Origin: Eubacterium sp. UBA3782
Lineage (GTDB): Bacteria; Bacillota; Clostridia; Lachnospirales; Lachnospiraceae
Length of the DNA: 33,443 nt
Direction: 5' to 3'
NCBI GenBank assembly: GCA_002368795.1
Contig: DFFG01000017.1
Span: 22,645-56,087, forward strand
The first letter of the stretch is position 1, and each line of letters opens with the position of its first letter. Shown here piece by piece: positions 22,014 to 30,963 of the stretch. A model generated the notes under the pieces. The model was not told the DNA's origin and searched no databases. It saw nothing but the letters and a program-made list of their open reading frames with translations. The position numbers were made by a program, and so were the translations under genes.

Positions 22014-24691
22014 TCTTGTATTTCTCCTTCCTTTCCATCCTTCTGGCTTTCGGCATCCACCTTATTCCAGAAGTCCTCTACCTGAGCGCTGATGGTGCGC
22101 AGCGTACATGTCTGGATATCCTGCCATTCCCGTGGAAACAGCGCGCGATAATCGGCAGTCCCAAACCGGTCGTCCAGAAGGGCGATCACCCCGGTATCCG
22201 TCGTGGTGCGGATCACGCGCCCTGCAGCCTGCAGAACCTTGTTCATGCCAGGATACAGATACGCATACCGGAAGCCGTCCATGCTTTTTCTGTCGTAATA
22301 CTGCCGGAGAAGCTCCCGTTCGTTTCCGATCTGGGGCAGCCCTGTCCCGATGATGACCGCACCGATCAGCCGCTCGCCGGTCAGGTCGATCCCTTCGGAA
22401 AAGATCCCTCCCATCACGCAGAAGCCGATCAGTGTACCGGGATGATCTTCGCGGAAATGTCCAAGAAATTCTTCTCTCTCCCGCTCCGTCATACCCGGTG
22501 TCTGGGCAATGCAGGCACATCCTTCGTGTTCCATTATATCACTGATCTGGTCTGATGCGGTATCGTATTCTTCCTCATCGGAGGCAAATGCCGAAAGATA
22601 AATATCCAGCACCTCATTCAGCAGACGATAGGACGGAAAGAATACCAGATAATTGCCCTTTTTCTGTTCCGTGATCAGCCGGATATAGGATGCCATCCGG
22701 ACATATTCCTCATGCGTTCTCCTTGTATACCGGCTGCTGACATCCCTGCCAAAGGTGATCAGCCGCCTGGACGGATCAAAGGGAGAATCGATATAGACCG
22801 CATAGTTGTCCGTTCTGGTCGTCAGAAGGCGCTGATAATACTGCACCGGAAGCATGGTCGCCGAATAGAAAACCGCACTCCTGCCCCGGTTCAGGCATTC
22901 CTGAAGATTGGCTGCAGGGTTTACGCAGTACAGGCAGACCATCAGATCGTCCTCTTCGTCGGGCTGACGGTAGGCAATGTAGTTTTCGTCCACCAGCTCA
23001 TAGATGCTGACAAAGGTCCGCACACGGAAATACAAATTCAGAAGGGCTTTTCTGGTCTCCTCATCCGAAAGCTCGGGAAGAAGCTCCTCCAGTTCCCCCA
23101 TCAGTACCAGAAGCAGATTGACCAGAGGTCCAGGCACAGCCGTTTCCTCGCATTCCATGCATTCCTTCCGGTATTCCAGCATCAGACGGTTTATGGCCGA
23201 TAGCGTGCGGGACGTTTTTTCGAGCGTCGATGCAACGCCGCCCTTTTCTGCTGCTGCGGGCAATTCTTCCTCAATTTGCGCTGCCGGCTTCTCAGGCTGC
23301 ACCTTGGCCGGCTCCAAAAAATCAAAGATCGTCAGTTCCGACGGATCCGTCTTTTTCTTTTTTCGCTTTCTTTTGCCGCCTGCATCACTTTCATTCTCTT
23401 TTTCCTGAAATGCTTTTATGGCACGCCTGGCTTCCAGGATCTCGGATTTGCGGATATCCGCGCTGAACATCTCCCTTCCGCGCTCTACCAGATTGTGCGC
23501 CTCGTCGATCAGGAACAGGTAATCACCTTTTCTGGTCCCTTCTCCGAAAAAGCGTTTCAGCCGCGCCTGGGGATCAAAGACATAGTTGTAATCGCAGATC
23601 ACGGCATCCATAAATTCAGCGACATCCAGCTGCATTTCATGGGGACAGACCTGCCATTTCTCTGCCTGGGCCAGGATACTCTCCCGGCTGTAATCCTGCC
23701 CGGTTGTCACCATTTCAAATACCGCGTCATTGACCCGGTCATAGTGCCCTTTTGCCCTCGGGCAGCGGGCCGGATCGCAGTCCGGCTCCTCCAGGATGCA
23801 CACCTTGTCCTTGGCCGTCAGGGTAATATTTTTACAGCACAGCCCTTTTTCCCGCAGGATGGAAAAGGCCTCCTCCGCCACTGTACGGGTGATGGTCTTT
23901 GCCGTAAGATAAAAGATCTTTTCCGCCTTTCCCTCGCCCAGAGCCCGCACAGAGGGAAAAACCGCGGATATGGTCTTGCCGATCCCGGTCGGCGCCTGTA
24001 CGAACAGCTGCTTTGACCGGAGGATCGTGCGGTAGATATCGATGACCAGCTGGTGCTGCCCCTTCCGGTATGCAAAAGGAAACTCCAGCCCCTGCATGGA
24101 CGCGTTTCGCTTTAGCTCCCAGCTGACACGAAAATCCGCCCACCGCCGGTAATCATCCAGAAGATCAGAAAACCATGCATCCAGCTCTGCATAGGAATAT
24201 TCTTCAAAAAAGCGGCGCTCATGCTCGGTCTCCAGGTTGACGTAGGTCATCTGCACCCGCATGTTTTCTTTCCTATTCTGCATAGCATAGATACATGCAT
24301 AGCATTTTGCCTGGGCAAGATGCACCGGGACCGGTCCTTCCAGCCGCTCCGGATCTGCATAGATCCCCTTGATCTCCTCGATCACCGTGATCGGGCCGTC
24401 TGCAGTCTCCTCCTCAAAGATCCCGTCCGCCCGTCCTTCGATCACCAGGGTATAGTTTTCTTCCTCAGTAACGTAACGAAGAGAAACCTCCGGCCGGTAG
24501 AGCGCGCCGCGCCTCTTCTGAAGCTTCCGGTGGATCCGTCCCCCTGCCAGCATTGCCTCCCGGTCGGCAAAGCCGCCGTGTCCGGCAGTAAGATCGCCGG
24601 ACCGCAGCAGAAATTCCACCAGCGCACGGACGGAAATGCGGATCTCTTTATTCAGTTGTTTATCCGTTCTGTCTCCGCCGTTCTCAGCCAC
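22010..24691 (-). CDS. Cas4-like nuclease/XPD-DinG-type Fe-S helicase
   Basis: 893 residues from GTG 24691-24689, six bases after AAGGAG. The frame is open farther upstream to 25039, but that would overlap the divergent gene and has no binding site. The N-terminus is a PD-(D/E)xK nuclease: GRADGI (Asp about 89), EEIKG (about 105-109) and QAKCYA (about 127). Then come Walker A QAPTGIGKT (233-240), an iron-sulfur set Cys298, Cys305, Cys310 and Cys349 (KVCILEEPDCDPARCPRAKG, CPHEM), DEAH at 396-399 and motif VI QAAGRVIRTTTDTG. A Lys/Arg-rich insert (KRKRKKKKTD) sits after the DEAH domain. Such enzymes unwind DNA 5'-3' and cleave; the role is probably in DNA repair. The downstream DUF4342 gene is translationally coupled. 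Confidence 0.92.
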   Translation of the reverse strand: MAENGGDRTDKQLNKEIRISVRALVEFLLRSGDLTAGHGGFADREAMLAGGRIHRKLQKRRGALYRPEVSLRYVTEEENYTLVIEGRADGIFEEETADGPITVIEEIKGIYADPERLEGPVPVHLAQAKCYACIYAMQNRKENMRVQMTYVNLETEHERRFFEEYSYAELDAWFSDLLDDYRRWADFRVSWELKRNASMQGLEFPFAYRKGQHQLVIDIYRTILRSKQLFVQAPTGIGKTISAVFPSVRALGEGKAEKIFYLTAKTITRTVAEEAFSILREKGLCCKNITLTAKDKVCILEEPDCDPARCPRAKGHYDRVNDAVFEMVTTGQDYSRESILAQAEKWQVCPHEMQLDVAEFMDAVICDYNYVFDPQARLKRFFGEGTRKGDYLFLIDEAHNLVERGREMFSADIRKSEILEARRAIKAFQEKENESDAGGKRKRKKKKTDPSELTIFDFLEPAKVQPEKPAAQIEEELPAAAEKGGVASTLEKTSRTLSAINRLMLEYRKECMECEETAVPGPLVNLLLVLMGELEELLPELSDEETRKALLNLYFRVRTFVSIYELVDENYIAYRQPDEEDDLMVCLYCVNPAANLQECLNRGRSAVFYSATMLPVQYYQRLLTTRTDNYAVYIDSPFDPSRRLITFGRDVSSRYTRRTHEEYVRMASYIRLITEQKKGNYLVFFPSYRLLNEVLDIYLSAFASDEEEYDTASDQISDIMEHEGCACIAQTPGMTEREREEFLGHFREDHPGTLIGFCVMGGIFSEGIDLTGERLIGAVIIGTGLPQIGNERELLRQYYDRKSMDGFRYAYLYPGMNKVLQAAGRVIRTTTDTGVIALLDDRFGTADYRALFPREWQDIQTCTLRTISAQVEDFWNKVDAESQKDGKEGEIQE

Positions 24692-24750
24692 ACCTTGCTC
24701 CTTATCCCTTTGGTTTACTTTGGTTTCCTTCGTTTTGTATGATGTCCTCC

Positions 24751-24780
24751 TTGTCACATCCATCCGGCCGGTGGTACACT
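24751..24780 (+). promoter_or_regulatory. Promoter of the HicB-like gene
   Basis: TTGTCA (24751-24756) and TACACT (24775-24780) are spaced by 18 bases. The transcript would start near 24787 and the AAAGGAGG ribosome binding site follows at once, giving a leader of about 20 bases. It lies within 100 bases of the helicase start and may influence it. Confidence 0.55.
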
Positions 24781-24805
24781 GTTTCTGAAAAGGAGGCACG
24801 TAAAC

Positions 24806-25084
24806 ATGAAATTTTATTATCCTGCCGTCATCAGCCGGAACAGTGACGGAACCTACCACGCACGTTTCCCCGATCTGGCCATGTGCGAGGCTGACGGCGA
24901 AGACCTGATGGATGTCATCGAAAATGCAAAGGCCGCAGCCTATGACTGGATCGACCTCGAATGGAAAGAGCCCGATCCTGATCTGCCCGCAGCCACCGAT
25001 CCGGCGGATATCCCGCTGAAGGAGGGGGAGGCCGTCCACCGCATCCTCATCATCTACCGGTTCCTGGAAGGCTGGGACGAATAG
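24806..25084 (+). CDS. Solo HicB-like protein
   Basis: 92 residues from ATG 24806, nine bases after AAAGGAGG. The opening MKFYYPAVISRNSDGTYHAR, then FPDLAMCEADGEDLMDVIENAKAAAYDWI is the HicB fold: a partial RNase-H-like domain whose usual partner is the mRNA interferase HicA. No HicA-like gene (about 60-80 residues, with GSHH) exists on either side, and there is no C-terminal helix-turn-helix, which full HicB antitoxins often have. The last 30 residues (KEGEAVHRILIIYRFLEGWDE) are acidic. It may be an orphan antitoxin, or a HicB-like protein of other use. It is divergent from the nuclease-helicase. Confidence 0.82.
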   Translation: MKFYYPAVISRNSDGTYHARFPDLAMCEADGEDLMDVIENAKAAAYDWIDLEWKEPDPDLPAATDPADIPLKEGEAVHRILIIYRFLEGWDE

Positions 25085-25160
25085 ACCGGATCACGCCTGT
25101 AGGCGCCGGGCACATGCCAAAAGCATGGAAGCGTCATAAAACGTAAAGCACATATACGAT

Positions 25161-25335
25161 GGAGCTGCCGCACGTTACATTACGTGCATAAGCATTCTTT
25201 CGGGAAGCGCTCTCGCTCGGTCCAAAGCGCAGTGGTTTTAAGTCGGAATCTATGAATAGATTCCTCCTAGAACCATCGCTGCGGATGTTCCCTCCAGAAT
25301 GTTTATGCACGATTCATGTTTCGTGTGGCAGCTCC
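25161..25335. repeat. 175-bp rod-like element of nested inverted repeats between convergent genes
   Basis: Outer arms 25161-25174 and 25322-25335 (GGAGCTGCCGCACG with CGTGTGGCAGCTCC) match at 13 of 14. Inside, 25183-25198 pairs with 25296-25311 at 15 of 16 positions, GGGAA with TTCCC (25202-25206, 25288-25292), CGCAG and TGGTT (25228-25237) with AACCA and CTGCG (25271-25283), and GGAATCTAT with ATAGATTCC (25245-25253, 25256-25264) around a GA loop. A side hairpin GCGCT/AGCGC (25207-25230) competes with one arm. The gap 25085-25357 contains no gene. The element lies between the HicB-like gene and the cobalamin operon, where a bidirectional terminator would sit, but it lacks T runs. Confidence 0.75.
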
Positions 25336-25357
25336 TTTGCCGTTACGGAATTATTAT

Positions 25358-26014
25358 TTAGTACAGCCGGTCGTTGTTGATCATGTACAGCAGTGCATTG
25401 CAGATGCATGCCGCGATGTTGCTGCCGCCTTTTCTGCCTCTGGCCACGATGTAGGGAACGTCTGTCTGCATGATGAGCTCCTTTGAGGGCACCACGTTGA
25501 CAAAACCTACAGGAACGCCGATGACCAGCTCGGGTGAAAGGGTTCCGGCTTCGATCATCTCATAGAGGGCAACCAGTGCTGTCGGTGCATTACCGATGGC
25601 AAAAATCACCTTTTTGTCCAGCTTTGCAGCCTTTTCCATGCTGACGACGGCCCGGGTCACGCCCCGTGCCCTTGCTTCCGCCGCGACATCCTCATCCGAC
25701 ATAAAGCAGTACACCTCGCCGCCGTATCTGGCCAGGGCCTTTTTGTTGATGCCGCTTCTGGCCATCTGGGTGTCGGTCACGATGCAGGCACCTTCCTTTA
25801 TGGCCTGCATGGCCTTCTGGACTGCCTGGTCGGAAAAGCACAGGTTGTCTGCGTAGTCAAAGTCGGCGCTGGTGTGGATGCAGCGCTTGACGATCAGCTC
25901 GGTGCCGGGGATCAGCTTTTCGTTTTTCTCTCCCAGCTCCTCTGTGATGATCTCAAAGCTTCTCGTCTCGATATCCATTGGCTTTACATTTTCAAGCTCT
26001 ATCTTTTTATTCAT
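25358..26014 (-). CDS. cbiC: Cobalt-precorrin-8 methylmutase
   Basis: 218 residues from ATG 26014-26012 with AGGAGG eight bases upstream. It has the CbiC/CobH marks: RSFEIITEELG at the start, CIHTSADFDYADNL with the catalytic His, ACIVTDTQMARSGI, and AIGNAPTALVALYEMI with GVPVGFVNVVPSKE. The enzyme moves the C11 methyl group to C12, giving cobyrinic acid. The last gene of the operon, it follows cbiP by 27 bases, and the folded element at 25161-25335 begins 22 bases after its stop. Confidence 0.97.
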   Translation of the reverse strand: MNKKIELENVKPMDIETRSFEIITEELGEKNEKLIPGTELIVKRCIHTSADFDYADNLCFSDQAVQKAMQAIKEGACIVTDTQMARSGINKKALARYGGEVYCFMSDEDVAAEARARGVTRAVVSMEKAAKLDKKVIFAIGNAPTALVALYEMIEAGTLSPELVIGVPVGFVNVVPSKELIMQTDVPYIVARGRKGGSNIAACICNALLYMINNDRLY

Positions 26015-26041
26015 CCTGCTTTCCTCCTGTCCCGGTGTCTG

Positions 26042-27559
26042 TCAGACACCTTCCTCAAGGATCTGGTAGATCCGCTTCATGTCCATATGCTTCCGCAGCT
26101 CTGCCGCAAGGATGTCGTACTGGGTCTCCTTGAAGGTCTGGTAGTCTACACCGGTCATGGCCGATGTGTCGATGCCCTTCTTCTTGCCCAGCGCCTCCAC
26201 GATCCGGTCGGCCACCATTTCCTTGTCGAACACACTGTGCACGTAAGTGCCGTAGACATTGCCAAACTGTGCGCCGTCGGCCTTACGGTCTGCGTCTTCC
26301 CGGTTGGTATCTACGATATCGGTGAGACCCTTCGCGCCGTCCCGCAGGGTGGATACGCCCATGTGGATCTCATAGCCTTCCAGCTCTGTTCCGGAAAGCC
26401 CTGCGAGGTCGCCCTCCACCTGGCCAAAGCAGCCATCCACTCTGGTCCTGGTCTTGTCACCGGCAAAGACGGTATCCATCGGGATCAGGCCAATGCCGCT
26501 GATGGTGCCGCCAGCCTCTACGCCTAAGGGATCGGAAAGGGTCGCGCCGAGCATCTGATAGCCGCCGCAGACACCAAAGATCACCGTGCCGGCTGCAGCT
26601 GCCTTCAGGACGGCAGCCTCCAGTCCGTTCTGACGCATCCACAGAAGATCTTCCATGGTGTTTTTCGTTCCGGGAAGAATGATCATATCGGGCTGCTTCA
26701 GATCGCTGACGCGGTCTACATAGCGGAGGGAAACACCATCCATTTTTTCAAAGGGATTGAAATCCGTAAAATTCGAGATCCTCGGTACACGGATCACGGC
26801 AATGTCGATCTGGCCGACGGTCTGGTCACGGTCAAAGCGCTCGGTCAGGCTGTCCTCATCCTCCACCTCGATGTACAGGTAGGGAGCAACACCCACGACC
26901 GGGATGCCGGCCAGCTTCTCCAGCATCTCGATGCCGGGATCTAGGATCGTCTTGTCGCCGCGGAATTTGTTGATGACGAGGCCCTTCACCATGGCCCGCT
27001 CATCCGGCTCCAGAAGCTCTACGGTACCGACCAGCTGGGCAAACACGCCGCCTCTGTCGATATCGCCCACCAGAAGGACCGGTGCGCCGGCCAGCTTGGC
27101 CATACCCATATTGACGAAACAGTCCGCATCCTTCAGATTGATCTCTGCGGGGCTTCCGGCACCCTCGATGACAATGATGTCGTTTTCCGCGGCAAGCGCA
27201 TTATAGGCCTTCATCACATCGGGGATCAGCTGCGGCTTGTAGGCAAAGTATTCCCGGGCGCCCATGTTTCCGATCACCTCGCCGTTGACGATGACCTGGG
27301 ATCCGGTATCGTTGGTGGGCTTGAGCAGGATGGGGTTCATAAGCACCGACGGCTCCACGCCGGCGCACTCTGCCTGCATGACCTGGGCTCTGCCCATCTC
27401 CAGCCCTTCCCGGGTGATAAAGGAATTCAGCGCCATATTCTGCGCCTTAAAGGGAGCTACGCGGTAGCCGTCCTGGTGAAAGATCCGGCAAAGGCCGGCG
27501 GCCAGAAGGCTCTTTCCCGCGTTGGACATCGTTCCCTGTATCATAATTGCTTTTGCCAT
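26042..27559 (-). CDS. cbiP: Cobyric acid synthase
   Basis: 505 residues from ATG 27559-27557, seven bases after GAGGTGA. A GTG at 27568 would give a four-base GTGA overlap with cobD and remains a possible alternative. The P-loop-like MIQGTMSNAGKSLLAAGL (about 4-20) and VIEGAGSPAEINL mark the ATP-dependent amidoligase part. The glutaminase part has the nucleophile Cys in FGVCGGYQMLG and His in YEIHMG and YVHSVFD. CbiP amidates four side chains of adenosylcobyrinic diamide to give cobyric acid. Position in the operon fits. Confidence 0.97.
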   Translation of the reverse strand: MAKAIMIQGTMSNAGKSLLAAGLCRIFHQDGYRVAPFKAQNMALNSFITREGLEMGRAQVMQAECAGVEPSVLMNPILLKPTNDTGSQVIVNGEVIGNMGAREYFAYKPQLIPDVMKAYNALAAENDIIVIEGAGSPAEINLKDADCFVNMGMAKLAGAPVLLVGDIDRGGVFAQLVGTVELLEPDERAMVKGLVINKFRGDKTILDPGIEMLEKLAGIPVVGVAPYLYIEVEDEDSLTERFDRDQTVGQIDIAVIRVPRISNFTDFNPFEKMDGVSLRYVDRVSDLKQPDMIILPGTKNTMEDLLWMRQNGLEAAVLKAAAAGTVIFGVCGGYQMLGATLSDPLGVEAGGTISGIGLIPMDTVFAGDKTRTRVDGCFGQVEGDLAGLSGTELEGYEIHMGVSTLRDGAKGLTDIVDTNREDADRKADGAQFGNVYGTYVHSVFDKEMVADRIVEALGKKKGIDTSAMTGVDYQTFKETQYDILAAELRKHMDMKRIYQILEEGV

Positions 27560-27564
27560 ATCTC

Positions 27565-28593
27565 TCACCTCAATGCTTCGATCAGCTTCATATTGTCTTC
27601 ATGCCTGCGGACTGCCACGCGGTAATACCCTCTGCCAAGCCCGTGATAGTTGGAGCAATCCCGGATCAGGATGCCTGACTTTAGAGCATGCTCCACAAGT
27701 CCCTCTGGCCCCCGGAAGAAGATGTAGTTTGCCATGGAATCGTACACGGTAAATCCGAGTCTTGCAAGCTCCTGCTTCAGGAATGCCCGCTCTTCCTTTA
27801 CGATCCTGCGTGCCTCTTCCACATAGGCCGTCTCCTTCAGGGCTGCGATTCCAGCCTCCTGGGCCGGGATCGAGACATTCCAGGGCTGCACGGTCCGGCG
27901 CATGGCATCCATCATTTTTTCATCAGCACACAGACCGTAGCCAAGCCTTATCCCTGCCATGGCATAGCGCTTGGTGAAGGCCTTCAGCAGAAAAAGCTTT
28001 GGCGCGTCGGCCAGCCGGTCCTTTGCCGACAGGGCCGTCCATGCATCACAGAAATCCTGGAAGCATTCATCGATCATCAGCCAGATCCCAAGCTCTTTGC
28101 ACCGGTCAATGATCCGTCCCAGAAGCTCCGGATCGACAAGGCGTCCGGTCGGATTGTTCGGATTGCAGAGGATCACCACATCCAGACGGCTGTTGATATC
28201 ACCAAGAATGCTCTCGGTCAGGGTAAAGCCATTCTGCTCCCGCAGGGTATGGAGCCGCACGCCGCAGCCTGCGCTGTGCAGGGCCTGCTCGTACTCGGCA
28301 AAGGTCGGTGCCAGGATCAGCGCCTGCTTTGGACGAAGGGCCGCAGCAAACATGAAGATCAGCTCTGCTGCGCCATTGCCGCAGATGATCTGCTCTGCCG
28401 GTACGCCTTCATACGCCGCAATGCTTTCGATCAGCTCCGTCTGGAACACATCCGGATAGTTGCTGATCCGCGTCATGCTCTCCTGAGCAGCGCGTATCAC
28501 CCCCTCCGGCGTGCCGAGGGGATTCATGTTGGAAGAAAAATCGATGACACCTTTGTGGCGATAGATATCGCCGCCGTGTACCTGTGTCAGCAT
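27565..28593 (-). CDS. cobD: L-threonine-O-3-phosphate decarboxylase
   Basis: 342 residues starting MLTQVHGGDIYRHKG at ATG 28593-28591. It belongs to fold-type I PLP enzymes of the aminotransferase II group: FSSNMNPLGTP near the start, NYPDVFQTEL, CGNGAAELIFM, CNPNNPTGRL, DECFQDF and the PLP lysine in LLKAFTKRYAMAGIRLGYG. HGGDIYRH is typical of CobD. The product, aminopropanol phosphate, forms the arm joined to the corrin ring by CbiB, whose gene lies 15 bases upstream. The stop overlaps the region of the next start. Confidence 0.94.
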   Translation of the reverse strand: MLTQVHGGDIYRHKGVIDFSSNMNPLGTPEGVIRAAQESMTRISNYPDVFQTELIESIAAYEGVPAEQIICGNGAAELIFMFAAALRPKQALILAPTFAEYEQALHSAGCGVRLHTLREQNGFTLTESILGDINSRLDVVILCNPNNPTGRLVDPELLGRIIDRCKELGIWLMIDECFQDFCDAWTALSAKDRLADAPKLFLLKAFTKRYAMAGIRLGYGLCADEKMMDAMRRTVQPWNVSIPAQEAGIAALKETAYVEEARRIVKEERAFLKQELARLGFTVYDSMANYIFFRGPEGLVEHALKSGILIRDCSNYHGLGRGYYRVAVRRHEDNMKLIEALR

Positions 28594-28608
28594 AAGCTCT
28601 GCCTTCTT

Positions 28609-29592
28609 TCAGAAAATGACAAGCACCACGATGCGGATCAGCACCCCAAACAAGAGGGCAAGGACCGCCGTGGCCAGTGTCAGATTGTTTGCGTGAATAA
28701 TATCGTCCGGACGGATCGGACGGTTCGGGTCGCCAAGCGTCTGCTTCTTTTTCAGCTTTCCAAAATAATAGGCATCGCCGGCGAGCTGGATATTCAATGC
28801 CCCCGCCATGGCCGCTTCCGTATGGGCGGAGTTCGGGCTGGCATGCTTTTTCCGGTCACGGAGGAAGATCCTCCAGCTGTTTTTTGCATCAAAGCCGCTC
28901 ATCAGACTGGCCAGCACCATGAGGAGGCCGGCGATCCTTGCAGGAATGAAGTTCACGACATCATCCAGCTTTGCCGCAAAGGTACCGAAGTATTGATACT
29001 TGTCGTTTTTGTAGCCGATCATGGAATCCATCGTGTTGATGGACTTGTAGAAAAAGCCGCCCAGAGCGCCGCCGATCAGCATGAACAGCAGCGGTGCAAC
29101 GATACCGTCCGAGGTGCTCTCGGCGATGGTCTCGACGCAGGCCTTTGTCACGCCAGTCTCGTCCAGCCGCTCCGTATCCCGGCCGACGATCATGGATACC
29201 GCATACCTGGCATCGTCCAGGCTTCCGGTGGTCAGCGCATGATGGACCTTCATGCTCTCTGTCCGGAGAGACTTTACCGCCAGCAGCTGCCAGCACCAGA
29301 AGGTCTCCAGCGCAAAGCCCAGCCAGAAGTTGATGCGGTAGGCGCCGAACAGCAGGCCCCCTGTCACCAGCATCGTGACCAGGATCACCGTCAGTGCACA
29401 GCATACACCTGCTATGCGTTCGCCTTTTTTATCTTTGGAAAAACGGCGGCGCCAGAAGGCCTCACTGATGTCGATCAGCTTTCCGATCAGCCGCACCGGA
29501 TGGTAGAGCCATGCCGGGTCGCCGATCAGAAGATCCAGGATAAAGCCCAGCACGACCGCCGGAAAGATCCGGTCAAAGGAAAACAAGATCAT
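28609..29592 (-). CDS. cbiB: Adenosylcobinamide-phosphate synthase
   Basis: 327 residues from ATG 29592-29590, overlapping the cbiA stop by ATGA. It is a membrane protein with four or more helices. It contains DLLIGDPAWLYHPVRLIGKL at the start, VGRDTERLDE, ESTSDGIVAPLLFMLIGGAL, DSMIGYKNDKYQYFG and LDDVVNFIPARIAGLL, which are all CbiB marks. It attaches aminopropanol phosphate (from CobD) to cobyric acid (from CbiP). The three genes lie in the same operon. Named CobD in some Pseudomonas-type nomenclature, which can confuse with the decarboxylase. Confidence 0.96.
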   Translation of the reverse strand: MILFSFDRIFPAVVLGFILDLLIGDPAWLYHPVRLIGKLIDISEAFWRRRFSKDKKGERIAGVCCALTVILVTMLVTGGLLFGAYRINFWLGFALETFWCWQLLAVKSLRTESMKVHHALTTGSLDDARYAVSMIVGRDTERLDETGVTKACVETIAESTSDGIVAPLLFMLIGGALGGFFYKSINTMDSMIGYKNDKYQYFGTFAAKLDDVVNFIPARIAGLLMVLASLMSGFDAKNSWRIFLRDRKKHASPNSAHTEAAMAGALNIQLAGDAYYFGKLKKKQTLGDPNRPIRPDDIIHANNLTLATAVLALLFGVLIRIVVLVIF

Positions 29593-30959
29593 AATGTCTC
29601 TCCCATCCTGCGTTTTCTGAATTTCTCTGCTGTGTCAAGGAAGACCCCGGCCAGCTTTGGATTGGCGTAAAAATAAAGATGCGGAAATCCGATGTGCATG
29701 GACGGTCCCGAACGGACTGCCCGCCAGGAGCGGTTCCCCGAGGGCTTCTTTGCCAGGAAGGTATCCCCGGGATCCTCGGAATCATAATAATGGAATTCAT
29801 GGGACCGCACCGGTCCGATCTCCTCGCCAAAATAGGTGCCATCGCTCATGGTCATATAGCCAAAGCGCTGCAGCCTGCCGGTATAGAAGGCTTTCTCCGG
29901 AATTACGCCGGCCATAGGCCAGATGTTACCGTCACTGTCCTTCAGCTCGCTGTGAAGGTACAGAAAGCCGCCGCACTCCGCAAGAAGCGGAAGGCCACAA
30001 GATACGGCCGCGCGGATCTCCTCCCGCATGGTCACGTTTTCCGCCAGCTCTTTGCCATAGAGCTCCGGATAGCCGCCATGCAGCCAGAGGCCGTCCAGAT
30101 CCTCCGGCAGATGGGCATCGTGGATGGGTGAAAACTCCACAAGTTCTGCTCCCATCTCCCGCATCAGCTGCAGATTATCCTCATAGAAAAAGCAGAAGGC
30201 CTCATCCCTGGCAAGGCCGATGCGCACGGGTTTTCTTTTTTCCGCCGCAGGCAGGCAGTCGGTGATCTCCGGCGCCGTCTGGGCGATGGAGAGCATCAGA
30301 TTGACATCCAGAGACTTCTCCAGATGGTCTGCCAGAAGGTCCAGTTTGTCCTGGAGGGATGCGATCTCATCGGGCATCAGAAGGCCCAGATGGCGGCTCT
30401 CCAGGGCGCACTCGTTGACCACAGGCACATAGCCCACCACCGGGACATCCACCTCGTTCTCGATCATTTCCTTCATGCGGGGATACAGCATCGGTGAGAC
30501 CCTGTTCAGGATCAGCCCCTTGATACAGGGCTTCTCCTGGAAGTCCAGAAAGCCTTTGATCATCGGCAGCACTGAGCGGCTGACGCCCTTGGCCGGTATG
30601 ATCAGGAACACCGGCGTATCTGTGATCTGGGCAAGGTCCGAGGCGCCGGCCCTGGAGCTGTCCAGGCCGATGCCGTCAAAATATCCCATGACACCCTCCA
30701 TCACGGCCAGGTCACAGTCCGCGGCATTTTTTGCCAGAAGGGCTCTTGTTGTCTTCTCATCCGTAAAAAAGGTATCCAGATTGCGGCTTTTTGTCCCCAG
30801 AACCCGTGTGTGGAACATCGGATCGATAAAGTCCGGCCCGCACTTGAAGGAGGCGATCTTCAGCCCTCTTCGTTTCAGCAGGTTCAGGATACCGCAGGTA
30901 ATCAGCGTTTTGCCGCTTCCCGAAGCGGGCGCGGCGATCATAAACCGAGGGATCTGCAT
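29589..30959 (-). CDS. cbiA: Cobyrinic acid a,c-diamide synthase
   Basis: 456 residues from ATG 30959-30957, with AGGTGAG directly upstream and a four-base gap after cbiET. The P-loop APASGSGKTLITCGIL and KCGPDFIDPMFH are typical of the ATP-dependent amidoligase half. The glutaminase half has the nucleophile Cys in LLAECGGFLYL and a final His in MHIGFPHLYFYAN. It amidates the a and c side chains of cobyrinic acid with glutamine and ATP. An upstream frame start at 30989 lies inside cbiET and was rejected. Confidence 0.97.
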   Translation of the reverse strand: MQIPRFMIAAPASGSGKTLITCGILNLLKRRGLKIASFKCGPDFIDPMFHTRVLGTKSRNLDTFFTDEKTTRALLAKNAADCDLAVMEGVMGYFDGIGLDSSRAGASDLAQITDTPVFLIIPAKGVSRSVLPMIKGFLDFQEKPCIKGLILNRVSPMLYPRMKEMIENEVDVPVVGYVPVVNECALESRHLGLLMPDEIASLQDKLDLLADHLEKSLDVNLMLSIAQTAPEITDCLPAAEKRKPVRIGLARDEAFCFFYEDNLQLMREMGAELVEFSPIHDAHLPEDLDGLWLHGGYPELYGKELAENVTMREEIRAAVSCGLPLLAECGGFLYLHSELKDSDGNIWPMAGVIPEKAFYTGRLQRFGYMTMSDGTYFGEEIGPVRSHEFHYYDSEDPGDTFLAKKPSGNRSWRAVRSGPSMHIGFPHLYFYANPKLAGVFLDTAEKFRKRRMGETL

Positions 30960-30963
30960 ATGC

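Noticed and set aside
24692..25039. N-terminal extension of the helicase to 25039
   Set aside because: It would overlap the divergent HicB-like gene, has no ribosome binding site and reads unlike the nuclease domain; GTG 24691 follows AAGGAG.
25085..25357. tRNA or small coding gene in the cbiC downstream gap
   Set aside because: No cloverleaf with a conserved T-arm and CCA acceptor, and no open frame with a ribosome binding site; the folded inverted arms explain the structure.
27688..29670. Plus-strand open frame of about 660 codons opposite cobD and cbiB
   Set aside because: It lies antisense to two clearly recognisable cobalamin genes, has no ribosome binding site of note and no recognisable domains; a shadow of GC-biased coding sequence.
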